Shown here in pieces: positions 44,913 to 56,540 of a stretch of DNA of 64,000 nucleotides. The DNA lies in contig CP136066.1 in the NCBI GenBank assembly GCA_032622095.1, positions 91,781,319 to 91,845,318 on the forward strand. The letters run 5' to 3'. Each line of letters opens with the position of its first letter. Position 1 is the stretch's first letter. The stretch comes from Siphonodentalium dalli (Eukaryota; Mollusca; Scaphopoda; Gadilida; Siphonodentaliidae). The position numbers were made by a program, and so were the translations under genes. The notes beneath the pieces were generated by a model that ran no database searches, had not been told where the DNA came from, and worked only from the letters and a program-made list of their open reading frames with translations.

Positions 44913-45145
44913 ATATTACAAACGCCTCGGTTCCGATAAGTACGACTTACATGCATGGATAGGACTGAGGGTGGACGGGGATACGTATCTGTGGTCCGAT
45001 GGTAGTCCACTCGTCAGCGATAATTACACAAACTGGAGTGAAGAGAAAGGGGCCAACAAGCAGGGGGACTGCGTGGCATTGAACTACACCGATCAAACCT
45101 GGTTCACAGGGAATTGTGACGCGCGGGCAGTTGGGCTGTGCCAAG
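44913..45145 (+). CDS. C-type lectin gene 1, exon 3: C-terminal half of CTLD
   Basis: The acceptor aatatttcttttgaag opens in phase 2; donor CAAG|GTTAGA leaves phase 1. The 77 codons include DLHAWIGLRVDGDTYLWSDG, then SPLVSDNYTNWSEEKG, GDCVALNYTDQTWFTGNCDA and GLCQ. WIGL, the W..G.P strand, DCV, W...C and the final Cys are diagnostic of the CTLD core. Together with the Cys in exon 2 the four canonical cysteines are present. The EPN or QPD sugar-specificity triplet is absent (EEKGAN at that position) and WND is replaced by WFT. Calcium-dependent sugar binding is therefore doubtful. Confidence 0.85.
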
Positions 45146-45216
45146 GTTAGAACTTAAAGATACGGATGATCTTCGCGATGGGTATTGTTGTTAAAATAGT
45201 CACATCCGTTAAAACC

Positions 45217-46340
45217 AGGGTTGGGTAATCGTTAAGAGTAATCGTAATCAAAGTAATCGATTACAAACTTTGGAGTAATCGCCTGTAATCAGTAATCATG
45301 ACATTTTTTGATTACAAATAATCGTAATCGTAATCAATTACTTACAAATGTACATGTAAGATTACATTTTGATTACTTTTTGATTACTTTTACTAAAATA
45401 TTCATATGGATGCTATCGGATACTCATAGTCCCACGCTGTAGTACTGTGGAGTGTACACAGATACAAACAACATAGAAGAAAGTTAGTAAATCTTTTTCA
45501 TGTGGTATACACTGTGTACATTCTGGCACTGGACACAGATAACAACACACAATTGCTGAAATTTTGAATACAGCATTTATGGCAATAAACTTATGATAGA
45601 GACAATGAAATGTTCTAATGTGAATAAAATGGGCTAGCTAACTTCAATTAGGATTAAATATTATTGGGACTGCTGCAGACAATGGCTGTAGAGCCACACT
45701 GGTACAATAGGGCTAATTAACTGAACAAAGCAGGTGTGATGAACATCAGTAGACCTAATTAGTTGGTTTGTCATTTATGGAGTTAAGCCTCATTTAATCC
45801 TCATCAGGATATAAATGGATGATCATCAAATAAACCTTGTGATATTTTCATTGTGTTGGGTGTTGAATCTAACAGGACATGCAAATAATATATAATTGTT
45901 TCTAATGATAGTTTCATAAATATTATGCGTTAGTTTCAATGAATGTAAGACAATTAAAACATATATTAAAAATATATTTAAATAAATAAATACACATAAA
46001 ACATAATATACTCCAAATAAGTTGATGCACAACTTCATGGTGAAACCTCGCCAATACATGTAAATGTAAAACGTGTATGTGTTTATTGCTTGCTTCTTTC
46101 TATTGTTTCAGTCGTTTCTTGTTTCCATGTTATGTAGTGATGTTTAATTCAATCAAATTTTAATTTTATTTATTTCGTTATTTATTCTTATGCGATCAAA
46201 ATGTTCGAAAACTAACAATTGTAATCAGATGTAATAAAAAAATAATTGTAATCGTAATCGATTACATTGGAAAAAATTGTAATCAGTAATCGTAATCGTA
46301 ATCATGAAAATCAAAAGTAATTGTAATCGTAATCGAAACT
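45217..46340. mobile_element. Repeat with GTAATCG-rich ends, possibly hAT-like
   Basis: The left end CAGGGTTGGGTAATCG has the C-A-G-G-G-T-T-G-G start common in hAT-type termini. Many taatcgtaatcga words then follow, with complementary copies near 46200-46340. The right terminus is not clear and no transposase is seen. It lies in lectin intron 3. Confidence 0.45.
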
Positions 46341-46528
46341 TAGATGGACCTCCGCTCCCCGCAATACAGATAAGTATAACAACAAATATATAGTATTTTA
46401 AACAGGATAGGTTTGGCATGACGGGTGAATGCATACGATAATAATTGAATATGAATAACTATACTATTATGTATATATGAGGTTCGGCACAGCAGCAATG
46501 TTATATATATATATATATTTTTTTTAAA

Positions 46529-46740
46529 CCTCATATATACATATATATAAAGAGACCTTAAAATGTGAATATAGTGTCCTAAGTGCGACGTCGGAATACA
46601 GCGGCCATTCGAGCTTCCTTTTTTGGGGTTGCTTCGGTGGCCGTGTGGTATTGACGTCGGACTTTGAGTCGCAAGGCGCGCTCGCCGTCGGGCCGGGGTT
46701 CGCATCCCACCCAATCTAAAAAAAAAATAAAAAAATTGCA
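46529..46740 (+). mobile_element. tRNA-derived SINE, copy 1
   Basis: The head (about 46627-46713) has a pol III A box (ggtggccgtgtggtattgac) and B box GGTTCGCATCC (46697-46707), followed by an A-rich tail. Its upstream segment (cctcatatatacatatatat, cctaagtgcgacgtcgg) is shared with copy 2, so the repeated unit exceeds the tRNA head. Confidence 0.7.
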
Positions 46741-46869
46741 TTGTCTCAAAAATCAAATTTGCTTCTAAAAATAGGCGCCTGGTGTGTTGTATAGTCCCAA
46801 GCATGTTCTAAGAGCAATGCTCGCCATGTTTCGGAGGCATAAAATATATAACATTGCTGCTGTGCCGAA

Positions 46870-47085
46870 CCTCATATATACATATATATAAAGAGACCTT
46901 AAAATGTGAATATAGTGTCCTAAGTGCGACGTCGGACTCGGGAATACAGCGGCCATTCGAGCTTCCTTTTTTGGGGTTGCTTCGGTGGCCGTGTGGTATT
47001 AACGTCGGACTTTGAGTCGCAAGGCGCGCTCGCCGTCGGGCCAGGGTTCGTATCCCACCCAATCCCCCAAAAAAAAAAAAAATGT
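46870..47085 (+). mobile_element. tRNA-derived SINE, copy 2
   Basis: Nearly identical to copy 1 (A box from about 46985, B box GGTTCGTATCC at 47045-47055, A14 tail). It ends about 80 bp before lectin exon 4. The text at 46484-46510 is repeated in inverse just upstream (46843-46870), so the two copies sit in a partly palindromic setting. Confidence 0.7.
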
Positions 47086-47165
47086 CTCAAAAATCTAAAT
47101 TTATACTATTATGTATTACTGGTGGTATATCACCTCGTGATAGAACCGTATCTTTTTTCTTGCAG

Positions 47166-47273
47166 ACCTAGAGGTATCGGAAGAGATATCGCCGAACATA
47201 TCGATCCCATTGAACAACTCAGTCTTTACAAACATGGAATTCAAGCACATGGCGCTGTCGGCACTCGATGGGT
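47166..47273 (+). CDS. C-type lectin gene 1, exon 4: linker
   Basis: The acceptor tatcttttttcttgcag is excellent and donor GGGT|GTAAGTA strong; phases are 1 in and 1 out, so exon 3 joins it as Q-D. It encodes 35 full codons (LEVSEEISPNISIPLNNSVF, then TNMEFKHMALSALDG) with one or two possible N-glycosylation sites (NIS, NNS). No domain. It spaces the CTLD from the PAN-like module. Confidence 0.65.
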
Positions 47274-48740
47274 GTAAGTATATAAGTAGGACACATGGAC
47301 ATGTTTAGAACGTCTGTTGGGGATGTTCACTTCCGAATTTCCAACTTCACCACTTGGCTCAAGCCAATTCCGAATTCTAATAATTACATATGTACCCACT
47401 TGAGTTAGAAACTTCCACTAGAGCTTAAATTTAGTGGTGGGAATTCCAATGTGAAACCCCCCATTATAGTTAGAATTTTTCAACTGTGAGGCCAAGTTTA
47501 GTCAAAAATGTAACTAAACAATTACGACTTTTGGCCTAAAATCAACATACTTCATACTAGATATTAGTTGCAAAGTTAAACTACCATATCACTTTCAACC
47601 AATTTTCCAGTCTGGAATTTTCAACTGCTGTTGTTTCACGCGTGTGGAATTTCCAACTGTTGAAATTTTGACCACAGCTGAAGTGATACACCCACCCAAC
47701 CACCCATGCACGTTGTTACGTTATTGGTAGAGCATAATTACACTGCCAATCGACACTCCAGTTTGGTATATATAGGTATAAGGCTAAATACATTTATGTC
47801 ACACTAACACTCTAACGTCTACAGTGGAGTAGCAGAGACCACGAACAGGCCTGAATATTTTTTTTTAGATGAATCACGTCGCCGACCACCAAGACGATCT
47901 ATATATCAAAATGATCACACGCGGAGTTGCTACGAGAGGGTTTGTGACAAATATTGACTCTCGTCGTTTACCAACATTGTCAGAAGCCCGCGACTATTGT
48001 ATACGCTCATGCTCTCCACAATAAAACGGGGTGTACGATACCCTTAAATATAAATTACCTTCCTGGCTCAAATCCCCATTATTCTAACATCCCTATTGAA
48101 ATTTTGAATCGATGAATACTTACAATCTTCCATGTTCCAACACTTTACGCACTTCACAAATTGAGCAACATGATGCCAGGTTCCACATAAAACGTTGGAG
48201 CATATATGCATGTATATCCCTTTACCCATACAATTTAATACCCGATTCTGATTCTGATTCTGAATACCGCATCACGCGTGGCTCGTCCTTATTAGATGGT
48301 GCATTGACTCGAAACACTGCTGCGTCCCCCGTGGTTGTGGTTGCCATACAATTAAAATCGCTCACATCCAAGTTTCTAAAAATTCTATACGACTGAACAC
48401 AAACTCTTTGGTATCGTAAGTTTCAATCCAAGAAAATAGTACCGAAAGAGTACAATTCCATACCTTTATATGTGAATCTCCCACTCAGTTAATACCCATC
48501 CTAACAATTGACAAACTTACGCGACTATCTGACGTCATCTTGACTTCTTGCCCTTACTTGCGAATAGCACCCCGTAACGTTTGTTTACACTTGACCATAC
48601 GGTACAATCGGTTTGACTATTCAGCGATCAATTTCACGATTCAGTGGCTTGACAACGATGCAACGGCATTTTAACGATTCAGCGACCGTATTATACACGA
48701 TATTTTATGACAAACTTTGAATTGGGACGATAAAAGTTGG
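47274..48740. other. Lectin intron 4, diverged repeat only
   Basis: 47320-47690 contains the TTGGAAATTTC-type repeat. A 94-codon frame at 48112-48396 (plus) has no recognisable domain and includes a (gattct)n stretch; I do not call it. Confidence 0.3.
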
Positions 48741-48745
48741 TTTCT

Positions 48746-48926
48746 TCTTGTGTTCATTGTAGGCATATAGAGTATAATATAAATTATATGCCTACAATGA
48801 ACACAAGAATAAATAGATCTCATCCCGTGTGTATTCCGTGAGTCAACCTGGAGGACTTGCATAGTCTATATTATAGACTATGCAAGTCCACCAGGTTGAC
48901 TCACGGAATACACACGGGATGAAATC
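48746..48926. repeat. Two adjacent long palindromes
   Basis: 48746-48808 has arms tcttgtgttcattgtaggca and complement. 48815-48926 has arms of about 55 bp (agatctcatcccgtgtgtat ... and complement) meeting at ctatattatag with almost no loop. Probable foldback MITEs. Confidence 0.75.
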
Positions 48927-50528
48927 TATACATAAAATGAGTCACAATCGACTTGGTCAAATCGGGACCATCAGATCAAAAAGCGAACCGATAGCAAAAA
49001 GCCATTTCTTGGCTACAAGGGTACATTAGCAGTGCGAAAATTAACATCCACCGTAAGCTTTGATACGCATAAATGAAGAATATGTTCAATTTGTACCTCT
49101 GTTGACGCAATATTCGATTAAACTCAACGCAGAGATACAGTATATAACAACTTGAATATGATTATGCTACTCGTTGAGCGGTAATTTTAATTTGTAAGAC
49201 GTATCTGACACTTATAGAACAGCTTAGTTCTGCGCGTAAGGTCACGTAAAGGCCATACATGTTACATCATTAATTTTAGGCACCGTGCCCTCGTTGTAAT
49301 GAACATATCCTGGATTCAATACTGTGTACAGACTGACCCCGTGCACCAGGTCCAGTGATGCCATATAGACCAAGTCACCTATATGAGATATCCACCTGTC
49401 GCTAACCGAACATTCTGATATTTGAACATGACCAATTAAATGCCCAACATACCTGAACATCTTCCCTCTTAGTGAACCCAGTGGTTTTTGTAATTTTTTG
49501 AAAGTTGACTTGTTCATTCGAAAATGTCGCCACTCACCATAACATGAGTTATAAGCTATTTTATATTCTGATTAGCGGGTATGCCCTACATATAGAGATA
49601 TCCTTGAAAAATATTGAGGAGAGGACTTTAAAAAAGCATTTTGCTTGTTGTCCAATCCTCTTCATAAATCTCTATGTATCTACATGTATATTGCGTCTGT
49701 GTTATATGTTTGATTTTTTAAAATAAATATTGTTTACACCAAAAATATTGACCGTTGAGTCACTCTTGGGCGTGGGTGTCTGAAACTGAAAATAATGAGC
49801 AACAATTAAGTCATACACATGCATGCATATGCATCGATATTCCGACTAAAACTATGACATGGGAGGCAATCGTGTGCATGCCTCTCAGTTTCATGGGATG
49901 TGTGTCCAAACATCTATTCATTTTTTTTATTAACGTGATATGGAATTTCACCTGGCTCCAGATAAAGAGTCATAATCTCATATTCGTAAGCTCTCGTGAT
50001 TGTCGTGCCATGATACTGCCATATCAGCCCACGTTAGACAAAATAACAACGTGTAACTCATATGTGAATGCACAGCGAGCATGACTCTCATTAGAAAACG
50101 AACACAAGTGAATGAAATTTCAATTGCTGGTAGCATAATCGTCTGTCACAGTCGCATATTCGGCGTTGTCAATTGAGTGTGATGGTACCCCTCCCAAGTA
50201 TGGCTATCAATCGACCAATCACACAACTGAAGTGAACATTAGTTGTGAAAAATCGCCCAAATCCTTATGGCTATGTTAATATTTGGTTTCCACTCAATAT
50301 CATATGACATGATATTTCAACGTTTCAAGATAGCGGTTACTAATTAGAGACATGGTAATAGGTTTCATACGCAAAATGTTAAAAAAAAAAAATTCTACCT
50401 GGAACCCTGCATGAAGACAATTATTGAGAATAAAATATTTCAATAGTTTTCAATTCGAACGTAAATCGATTTGTGCTTCGAAGTTAAGCTATAATGATGG
50501 ATGTTATACATGTCTTCAAATTTTTCTC

Positions 50529-50670
50529 TTAACCCTTTCTTAACGGGAGTTGCGCTGGTGCAGCATTAAATACCACGTGCAAGTGCATTCTGTTATATAT
50601 AGGAGTCTCCCTATAGGCGACTCCCATATATAAGAGCATGCATTGGCACAGAAGCTCCAGTCATGAATCG
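50529..50670. mobile_element. DH-family MITE, one hairpin, right end decayed
   Basis: It begins TTAACCCTTTCTTAACGGG, contains one palindrome (gtgcattctgttatatatag / ctcccatatataagagcatg) and ends near 'gaagctccagtcatgaatcg', the degraded counterpart of the right end seen at 59340-59361. It lies about 100 bp before lectin exon 5. Confidence 0.65.
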
Positions 50671-50771
50671 CTCGACATGCCCTGGCAAATGGTGACGATT
50701 GCAGCTTACGGCATATTTGTTTCTCCGTTCTACATCCCGTGTCTAATCATAAACCTCGTTTTACTTCACAG

Positions 50772-51034
50772 TCGGTGGTGCGTTCTTTCTGTCAAATGGG
50801 AACACCGATCCGATCTCCATTGTACAACACATCGGTTTCTCCAGAGGCTCAAAAGTGGGAGTTGTTGGTCACGTCATGGAAGAATGTGCGGCTGCATGTT
50901 TCAGCAAGATGGATTGCAACTCCTTCGTCATCGTCTGGTATTCATTTTGGAAAAATGTTGAATACACAAATAGAAATACTGGCACCAAGAAGAGAGCAAG
51001 AGCAAGTGGATCAACTGAAATATGTGTGGTATAG
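50772..51034 (+). CDS. C-type lectin gene 1, exon 5: PAN/apple-like module, probable end of gene
   Basis: The acceptor ctcgttttacttcacag opens in phase 1, matching exon 4 (junction codon TTC). The frame runs 86 codons to TAG at 51032-51034. It contains GHVMEECAAACFSKMDCNSF, then VIVWYSFWK and, near the end, STEICVV. The E-E-C-A-x2-C-x5-C-x-S-F then C-V-V pattern is that of PAN/apple domains (compare EECAAKC..C.SF...CVV in plasminogen). These modules bind proteins or glycans. An internal GT (CTG|GTATTC, 50937) could be a donor if more exons exist. No AATAAA is close downstream. Confidence 0.6.
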
Positions 51035-51351
51035 ACATGAGCAATGAGCAACAAAAAAAAACAACAAAAACAAAAACAAAAACAACAGAGGGATAATTGG
51101 TAGTGTGTGTGCATGGATTTGTTTTATTTTATATTTACTGTGGTTCCAGCATCTGCGCCACATCACACCATTATCAGTTTCATTCAGGGACCTGATGACA
51201 GGAGGGTTTGTTGTTGTCTCACCCAACTTTGTTCAATATTTACAATATTGCATAATTTGATAATGCCTGACCAAAAATAGTTTAAATTGTTCTGACACTT
51301 TTATTTTCCAACCAATGTTGTGCTTAAGACCAAAATTGGAATATTTATTAA

Positions 51352-51492
51352 AGATACGGGCGGCGTTGGCGGTGGGTATGCTGTTAAAATATTCACCTCC
51401 GTCAAAAGCCGCCATAAACAGAAGATACGGGCGGCGTTGGCGGTGGGTATGCTGTTAAAATATTCACCTCCGTCAAAAACCGCCATAAACAG
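51352..51492 (+). repeat. Tandem duplication, 70 bp x 2
   Basis: 'aagatacgggcggcgttggc' through 'ccgccataaacag' is repeated with about one mismatch. The near identity suggests a recent event. Confidence 0.9.
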
Positions 51493-51539
51493 AAATAATA
51501 GTAAAATATAGACAGAGTTTGTTCTTATACCAATCAGAA

Positions 51540-51925
51540 ATATGTCATTAACAGTATGTTATTGTCAATTGTTTTCCCTTTCTTATGTAAACAAAAGCAA
51601 AAAACGTTACTTTACCTGGTTTTGTTTAGATCCGGATATGGTAAACATAAAGAGCGTTTTTGTTACTGTTTTCCGGATATGGAAATAATAAAGAGCGTTT
51701 ATATCATTTGTGTGTAATTAACCAATAGAATTGCGCTGTGTTATGTAAACAGAAGCATAACTTATGTAACACGATCAGGCTCTTGTTTACATACACCATC
51801 GTACGTCTTGACGACAATATATTATTATGTTTGACAAATGAACAAAACTATATATATTCTATTGACGGCGATTTGAACAAATATGAATATTTCTGCAACG
51901 AACGCCGCCCGTGCCTTTAACTGTC
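51540..51925 (-). repeat. Dispersed repeat family R2, copy b
   Basis: Reverse complement of 25560-25960; see that entry. Contains two 'aaagagcgttt' words. Confidence 0.55.
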
Positions 51926-52204
51926 GATCAATTTTTGACTGAAAGTTTTATCAAGTTTGGCATGTGTTGCAGAAACAACATCGGGTTGCAACCTGAAAAT
52001 ATGCAACATGACCACGACTTAGAAAAAATATGTCCCCCCCCTTATTTGTGCTGATTTTGGTTTAATTTTGGTTATATATGATCATCAATTGAAACATATA
52101 TACGGGTTCGTGTATTTCAACAGAAATGCGCAAAATGATGCAAAATGAAATGTAATTTAGAAGTAAGCCATACAAAGTATAGGTTATCCGAGTAGTTTAC
52201 TCAC

Positions 52205-52288
52205 AACATCTGCAGCATCACGCACGTTCATGAGAGTTCCGGGTTTATTGCAAATTCTGAGAGGAATTTTGGCAGATTCGGACACCAT
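52205..52288 (-). CDS. Candidate first coding exon of an unrecognised minus-strand gene
   Basis: The minus-strand ATG at 52288 (context cttgcATGG) opens 28 codons (MVSESAKIPLRICNKPGTLM, then NVRDAADV) to donor GATGTT|GTGAGTAAAC, phase 0. About 35 bp upstream is CCGCCATCTTG, a YY1-type element common just downstream of metazoan start sites. I do not recognise the protein. Further exons would lie at lower coordinates, antisense to lectin gene 1; none was identified. Confidence 0.35.
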
Positions 52289-52710
52289 GCAAGCCGGCGA
52301 GTCAACAGAATTAAAGTAATCAAGATGGCGGAAATAATTCTGGAAGCTTGTACACAATTGAAGTAAACGCCAAAATAAGCTAATTACGGAATTACAATAA
52401 ACATGATCCAATTGTCATTTGGATCAAAAATAGTGTCTAAATACAACACAAAGCCGTTAGATTGTGGCTGGGTAATTGCTTCTGATTTTTGTGTAAAAAA
52501 TGGGTCGGTGTAGAAAATGCATATTGAAAAGTTGAAAAGGTGTGGCTTGAAATGTACTCCGTGGCAGAAGAATGGTGTCGGAAGGATTCATCGTTACAAC
52601 ATTTTGTGTAAAACACTTCGAATCATGAGAGTTCAGCGTGGGCGTGACAACATGTTAATACTGAGCTATATAGGCATGATTGTGTAGAAAACATCTTGTT
52701 CCTTCTAACC

Positions 52711-53060
52711 TAGATCATGACATGAATATCTACTCTGGCTAACGCCCTAGAGATTACATTCCAGCAGTATAAAAAACCTTGGAACTTTTTGATGTTTTGA
52801 CAGGGAACCTTATAAAGTCGAAAAAAAGAACACGGGGAATATATTTCTTAGTTATTATTTGTTTCTTAATAATGTACTTCACTGTAGGTGAATGTCCCAA
52901 CTAAAAAGGAACAGAAAATAACTAAGAAATATATTCCCCGCGTTAGGTTTTCGACTTTATAAGGTTCCCTGTCAAAACTTCAAAAAGTTCCAAGGTTTTG
53001 TACTGGTGGAATATGATCTCTACGGCCGTTAGCCAGAGTAGAGACTCATGGCATGATCTA
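52711..53060. mobile_element. Mutator-like foldback element P3, internally deleted
   Basis: A perfect 9-bp target-site duplication CTTCTAACC (52702-52710 and 53061-53069). Termini TAGATCATGACATGAATATC and the complement of TAGATCATGCCATGAGTCTC. Arms of about 165 bp meet at 'gtcccaactaaaaaggaaca', so the centre present in P1 and P2 is lost. Confidence 0.85.
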
Positions 53061-53689
53061 CTTCTAACCATGACCCAACTATCGAGAGATTCAGCTTCAC
53101 ATTTGGTTAATTGTGTTCGAAGATGCTAGATACTATATATGCATATGAGAATCTGATATTTTGCTATATGTTTGTTATTATTCCCGATCCCCACAACACA
53201 GTCTTGTGTCTGAGTGAACCTAGCTGGGCCTGTACTATAGAATCCCGATGCGTGTAATTATTTCACATAGAAACGTGTCGAATTCTATGACAGCCGTCAA
53301 TTGAGCAGTGTATATAGGGGACTCCGTGTAAATTACCAGAGCAGACACAATCCAGGGGAGGGAGGGGGGGGGGGGGTGGCCTGGAGTTTAGAATTTACTG
53401 GATAAATATTAGCAACAATATATATTTCCCTAATATATAAAACTTATATTGTATCATATCATGTTAATATAGAATGAACATGATCTCAGTTATCCTGGGA
53501 TAACTAGATGTGCACCACGTATCATATCCGCTGCACGGTTAACAGAACAATAACTTTATAGCTGCATCAAATAGTCTATCACTGTAGTGATCATTGATAG
53601 ATTTTTGTTTATAAATTATTCAGCATTAAGTGTGATGCCAAAATATTCCAATTGTCAGCAGACAAACAATTTTATACTTTAGCTGACTG

Positions 53690-53770
53690 TTATTATACTG
53701 CCATGGTGTAACCAAGGAAGTATATTGTTTTTCTATTGGGGCCGTTTTCCGTTTTATTGAAAATACTCAG
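53690..53770 (+). repeat. Dispersed repeat block, copy 1 (copy 2 at 55122-55190)
   Basis: 'ccatggtgtaacca-ggaagtatattgtttttctattgggg' and 'ccgttttccgttttattgaaaa' occur at both places in the same orientation. AGTTATCTCCC at about 54046 lies downstream of copy 1. Confidence 0.7.
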
Positions 53771-54673
53771 AAACTAATTGGAGGAGGACCGTGAAATCTC
53801 TAGGGAACGTAGGCATCTAAGGGATACTGAAAATGAAGGTATCGCGATGTCGCCAGAACGCTTCGCCACGGAATGAAATTAAAAAAATAAATATTTTTCA
53901 CTATTATTATTATTATACTCGACACTTTTGCAACGCCTTAATATCTGAACATATGAGGAGTATCGAACTGAAAGTTGGTAATTATGTTGGGGTTAATGAG
54001 TTCTGTGCCTTAGACGCATGACGAATATTGTCCGCGCTTTCTTCGCAGAGTTATCTCCCTTTATACGAAAACATGTCATTTTATTATCTCGGAAATTATA
54101 AGGAGCAAAGCATCGAATATTGGACCGTGTGCACAACTCGATATGCCCTGCAGACCAACGGCATCAAAACTTGTGTCCGAGCTTTTCCTCAGGAGTTACC
54201 GCCCATTAATAGGCAAACCTCAAATTGGTTGTACTCAGCTGTTCTTTTGTATCATTGTAGATAACCGAATTCGGTTTTCGCAGTCCTCTTGGTAGTTGTC
54301 AGTTCATTGCGAAAACAAAAACTGGACAGGGTCGGTCATATATTTTTACATTGGGGTAGGGGCAAATTTTTCGAAAAACAAAATTCTTAACGAAAGTAGT
54401 CTATTAAAGTATGCGCATTCCATGAGTGAAGTTGATCATACAGCAAAACGAAATTTTGAAATCCGATTAGAAACACCAGAGTTGTTGGTCCTGGAAATTC
54501 GCGTTTTTGCGCTGATCTGCTAACGACCGCAACTCCTCTGAAAGTATCCGACATTAAAAGCCGTATCACACGCTGGTGTGACCAGAATAAATAGCGCAAG
54601 TGGTGCGCCAAAATCTGCCAGGTTCGGTTCAGTATTGTGGGTTTGGGGAGGGGGTGGTCCCAGGTCCCAAATG

Positions 54674-54985
54674 TCTCAGAATCAGATAAAACTTGGAATA
54701 TAACATCTACCATACAAGCTGATTAGGAAACTGAAAACAGATCGTTAATCCGTTGGAAAATGTCGGAGATTTGGTCCCTCAAAGTTTCAAATTGGGCACA
54801 TATGCTTGTCAATTTCAAAAAATGTTAGTCGTCTCTGAATCAGATGAAATCCACATCATCGCATCTCTGAGAGCAGTAGATCACAAAACTGAAAACAGTT
54901 TTAAAATCCGTTGGTAAATAACGAAGTTACGGGCCCTCAAAGTTCGCATTTTGAGCCCATGTTGACAATGTGCTTATCCCGTCAC
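54674..54985 (+). repeat. Tandem duplication with a unit of about 160 bp
   Basis: 'gaatcagat-aaa', 'aaactgaaaaca', 'aatccgttgg-aaa' and 'ccctcaaagttt' recur in the same order about 160 bp apart. Diverged. Confidence 0.5.
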
Positions 54986-55489
54986 CCAGTTTCGAGGCAG
55001 GGGAGGGGTCACTCCCATACACTTCAGATGAAAATACAAAAGCCAGGATAACATATGGTCACACAACTGAATATTTTGTGTTACTAAACTGCGATTCTTT
55101 CATCCCAATATTTTCTCTATTATTATACTTCCATGGTGTAACCAGGGAAGTATATTGTTTTTCTATTGGGGCCGTTTTCCGTTTTATTGAAAACTTTATC
55201 AAATTTTTTTATTGCATATTCCGAATTGGACGAGAGATTCGGACTCGAATATACCGCTTAAAAATATTTTTACCCAGTACTTTCCGCGTTACGGGGTATG
55301 GAAATATTGCAACTACTTTTCCTGCCAAATCGAAATCGGCTGGTTAAAGAGCAAGATAATGTCGTAGCATGTACGTTGACATACTTTATTTACGTCCCAG
55401 AAGTTTGACGGCTATACTATACATGTAACATGCCCAACGGAGAATGCGTGTCAGTATGGGTTGAGAATTTAGTAAAATACCACGAAAAT

Positions 55490-56105
55490 TGCAAAGGGGG
55501 GGGGGGGAATTCAAACATCGAGATAATTTTTTTTGACGAGTACATCTGATGGCTAGTGTTCACGCGCATCCAGAGGGCGATTTTCTAATTTTCAGATGGA
55601 ACGGTTTACTCGTGATAACGCTATATATCATAAATATGTATACTTCTGTAGTGTATCACTAGCCGATTTTTAGCCCCAAATCCAAACGGGCTAATGTAGG
55701 AGCGAGTTTAGTGCGGTGGTACGTAAGCCGGTATACTGTAGGTATGCATCAAAAATTTGACCTCTCTAATATAAACGCAAACTGCTCACGGGAGTGTTTG
55801 TGTCGGGTGGGTTCAGATTTGGCAAATTCCACCGAAGATCAAATGGGGAAAATTACTCCGAAAATCACATATTGAGATAAAAACTTTTCGATGAGTGGAT
55901 GCGATAAGTAGTATCTAAACGCAAGATTAGTACACTTTTTAATGATTTATATCGAACGGTTTAACCCTGGTAGCGTATAACGTTGTAACGGGTGATATAT
56001 ATTACTCAAATTCAAACCCTCTATTCATGATGCAAATTCAAACAGACTTATCAAGAAGCAAGGTAAATGTATGAATATGCTCACCGATATACTATATAGG
56101 TATGT
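55490..56105 (+). repeat. Diverged tandem duplication with a unit of about 360 bp
   Basis: 'catcgagataatttttttgacgag' resembles 'atattgagataaaaacttttcgatgag'; 'ggaacggttta-ctcg' resembles 'cgaacggtttaaccc'; 'ccggtatactgtaggtatg' resembles 'ccgatatactatataggtatg'. The first copy begins with a G12 run. Confidence 0.4.
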
Positions 56106-56114
56106 CCGCTCTAC

Positions 56115-56540
56115 TGTAAAGTAACCTATTGTCACGATTTGACCTGTCCAAAACACTCCCCGGACAAAAGTTTTCCTAGGTATAAAATTTCGTCGAAATC
56201 CGTTCGTTTTACCCGATTTGACTTTGAACTGATCATTTCGAAGGTCAATGTCAGGTCGGGGTCACGACTTGACCCGCCCAAAAGACTCCCCGGACAAAAG
56301 CACCCCTAGGTATCGAATTTTGTGGAAATCAGTCTGTTTTACCCGATTTGACCTTCGATTGACCTTTTTGAAGACCAATGTCAGGTCGGGGTCACGATTC
56401 GACCCGCCCAAAACACTCCCTGGACAAAAGTACCCACATTTATCAGATTTCGTCAAAATCCGTCCAGCAGTTTTCCCGGCCATAGTTGACAGACAAACAA
56501 ACAGACAGACAGAAGTACCAAAATATATATTAAATTTAGA
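56115..56540 (-). mobile_element. Helitron type A, 3'-truncated, minus strand
   Basis: The minus strand starts TCTAAATTTAATATATATTT at 56540, followed by (CTGT)n and the 'gggtcaaatcgtgacc' / 'ttcgaaggtcaaatcggg' units of type A. The terminal hairpin and CTAG are not present near 56115. Confidence 0.65.

Noticed and set aside
46627-47063. tRNA genes
   Set aside because: A and B boxes are present, but the two copies are near identical with A-rich tails and shared flanks, and no sound acceptor stem can be paired. tRNA-derived SINEs fit better.
49242-49517. 91-residue minus-strand frame (GDLVYMASLDLVHGVSLYTV)
   Set aside because: Composition looks protein-like, but no clear acceptor, donor pair or family was found and it is antisense to lectin intron 4. 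Left uncalled.
50937-50940. Splice donor CTG|GTATTC inside lectin exon 5
   Set aside because: Reading through gives the final PAN cysteine (EICVV) before a stop, which fits the domain better than splicing out; no phase-2 partner exon was found downstream.
54028-54264. Plus-strand exon after acceptor ctttcttcgcag
   Set aside because: It opens with AGTTATCTCCCTTT, a common non-coding repeat motif in molluscs, and lies in a dispersed repeat; no Cys or domain pattern continues the lectin gene.
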